The translations under genes and the position numbers were made by a program. The notes beneath the pieces were generated by a model. The model was not told the origin of the DNA. It saw only the letters and a list, made by a program, of their open reading frames with translations, and made no database searches. This document shows positions 4,849 through 5,064 of a DNA stretch of 5,064 nt, piece after piece. The stretch covers positions 1 to 5,064 of the forward strand of contig DDYQ01000019.1 of NCBI GenBank assembly GCA_002348005.1, given 5' to 3'. Source of the DNA: Desulfobacteraceae bacterium UBA2230. Lineage in GTDB: Bacteria > Desulfobacterota > Desulfobacteria > Desulfobacterales > Desulfosarcinaceae. How positions within the stretch are numbered: position 1 is the stretch's first letter; every line of letters begins with the position of its first letter.

Positions 4849-5064
4849 ACTCATTCCCCTGGGCGGCCTGGGTGAAATCGGCCTCAACATGATGGCAGTC
4901 GAATTCGATCACACCATGTTCGTCATCGATGCCGGGCTGATGTTTCCTGAAGAGTATATGCTGGGGGTCGATTTCGTCATCCCCGATATGACCTACCTCC
5001 GCCAGAACCGCAAGAAGTTGGCCGGCGTTGTCCTGACGCACGCGCATGAAGACCATATCGGCGC
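4841..5064 (+). CDS. rnj: Ribonuclease J, N-terminal part (runs out of window)
   Basis: The first 74 codons of a metallo-beta-lactamase/beta-CASP ribonuclease are visible. RNase J acts in the cytoplasm as a 5'-3' exonuclease and endonuclease in mRNA decay and RNA maturation. The opening LIPLGGLGEIGLN (4-16) is the hallmark of the family, followed by FVIDAGLMFPE (27-37) and the zinc-binding motif HAHEDH (67-72; H67, H69, D71, H72). The GVDFVIPDMTYL segment is also typical of RNase J. The start ATG 4841 overlaps the end of plsC (stop at 4846-4848) in another frame and has GGAGG 5 nt upstream. The beta-CASP and C-terminal domains lie beyond the window, so intactness is unknown. Confidence 0.93.
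   Translation, partial: MLKLIPLGGLGEIGLNMMAVEFDHTMFVIDAGLMFPEEYMLGVDFVIPDMTYLRQNRKKLAGVVLTHAHEDHIG

Overview
The window is about 5 kb of moderately GC-rich bacterial DNA. Its gene content fits a strictly anaerobic, sulfate-reducing type of Desulfobacterota (Desulfobacteraceae or Desulfosarcina-like): a small 2x[4Fe-4S] ferredoxin, a ribonuclease J, and a cysteine synthase joined to a cysteinyl-tRNA-synthetase-like domain. This lineage call comes from protein character alone. No rRNA or tRNA gene, CRISPR array, insertion sequence or phage gene was seen.

Layout. (1) Bases 2-1519, plus strand: the 3' part of a fusion gene. The visible protein starts in the last ~45 residues of a PLP-dependent cysteine synthase (CysK) and runs without a break into a ~455-residue CysRS-like domain. 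The CysRS fold is recognisable throughout, but the HIGH signature, the KMSKS signature and three of the four zinc ligands are replaced, so it is probably not a working tRNA ligase. (2) Bases 1535-2494: a 319-residue protein of unknown function, 15 nt downstream and probably in the same operon, closed by a Rho-independent terminator at 2501-2529. (3) Bases 2495-2890: a monocistronic ferredoxin gene with its own sigma70-like promoter, an FNR/CRP-like palindrome in the leader, a strong ribosome binding site and a long hairpin terminator. (4) Bases 3027-3332, minus strand: a small secreted protein with a signal peptide and a C-terminus like exosortase (PEP-CTERM/VPLPA) sorting signals. A possible sigma54 -24/-12 element lies upstream. 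(5) Bases 3399-3647: a non-coding stretch rich in inverted repeats. (6) Bases 3648-3980: a 110-residue conserved-looking hypothetical protein. (7) Bases 4090-5064: plsC (1-acyl-glycerol-3-phosphate acyltransferase) overlapping the start of a ribonuclease J gene that leaves the window.

The most interesting item is the CysK/degenerate-CysRS fusion with its unknown partner gene. It suggests a synthetase fold re-used beside the cysteine-forming enzyme, perhaps as a structural, sensing or tRNA-binding module. The putative exosortase substrate with a sigma54-like promoter and the palindrome before the ferredoxin are second-tier leads. The rest (PlsC, RNase J, ferredoxin) is ordinary housekeeping.
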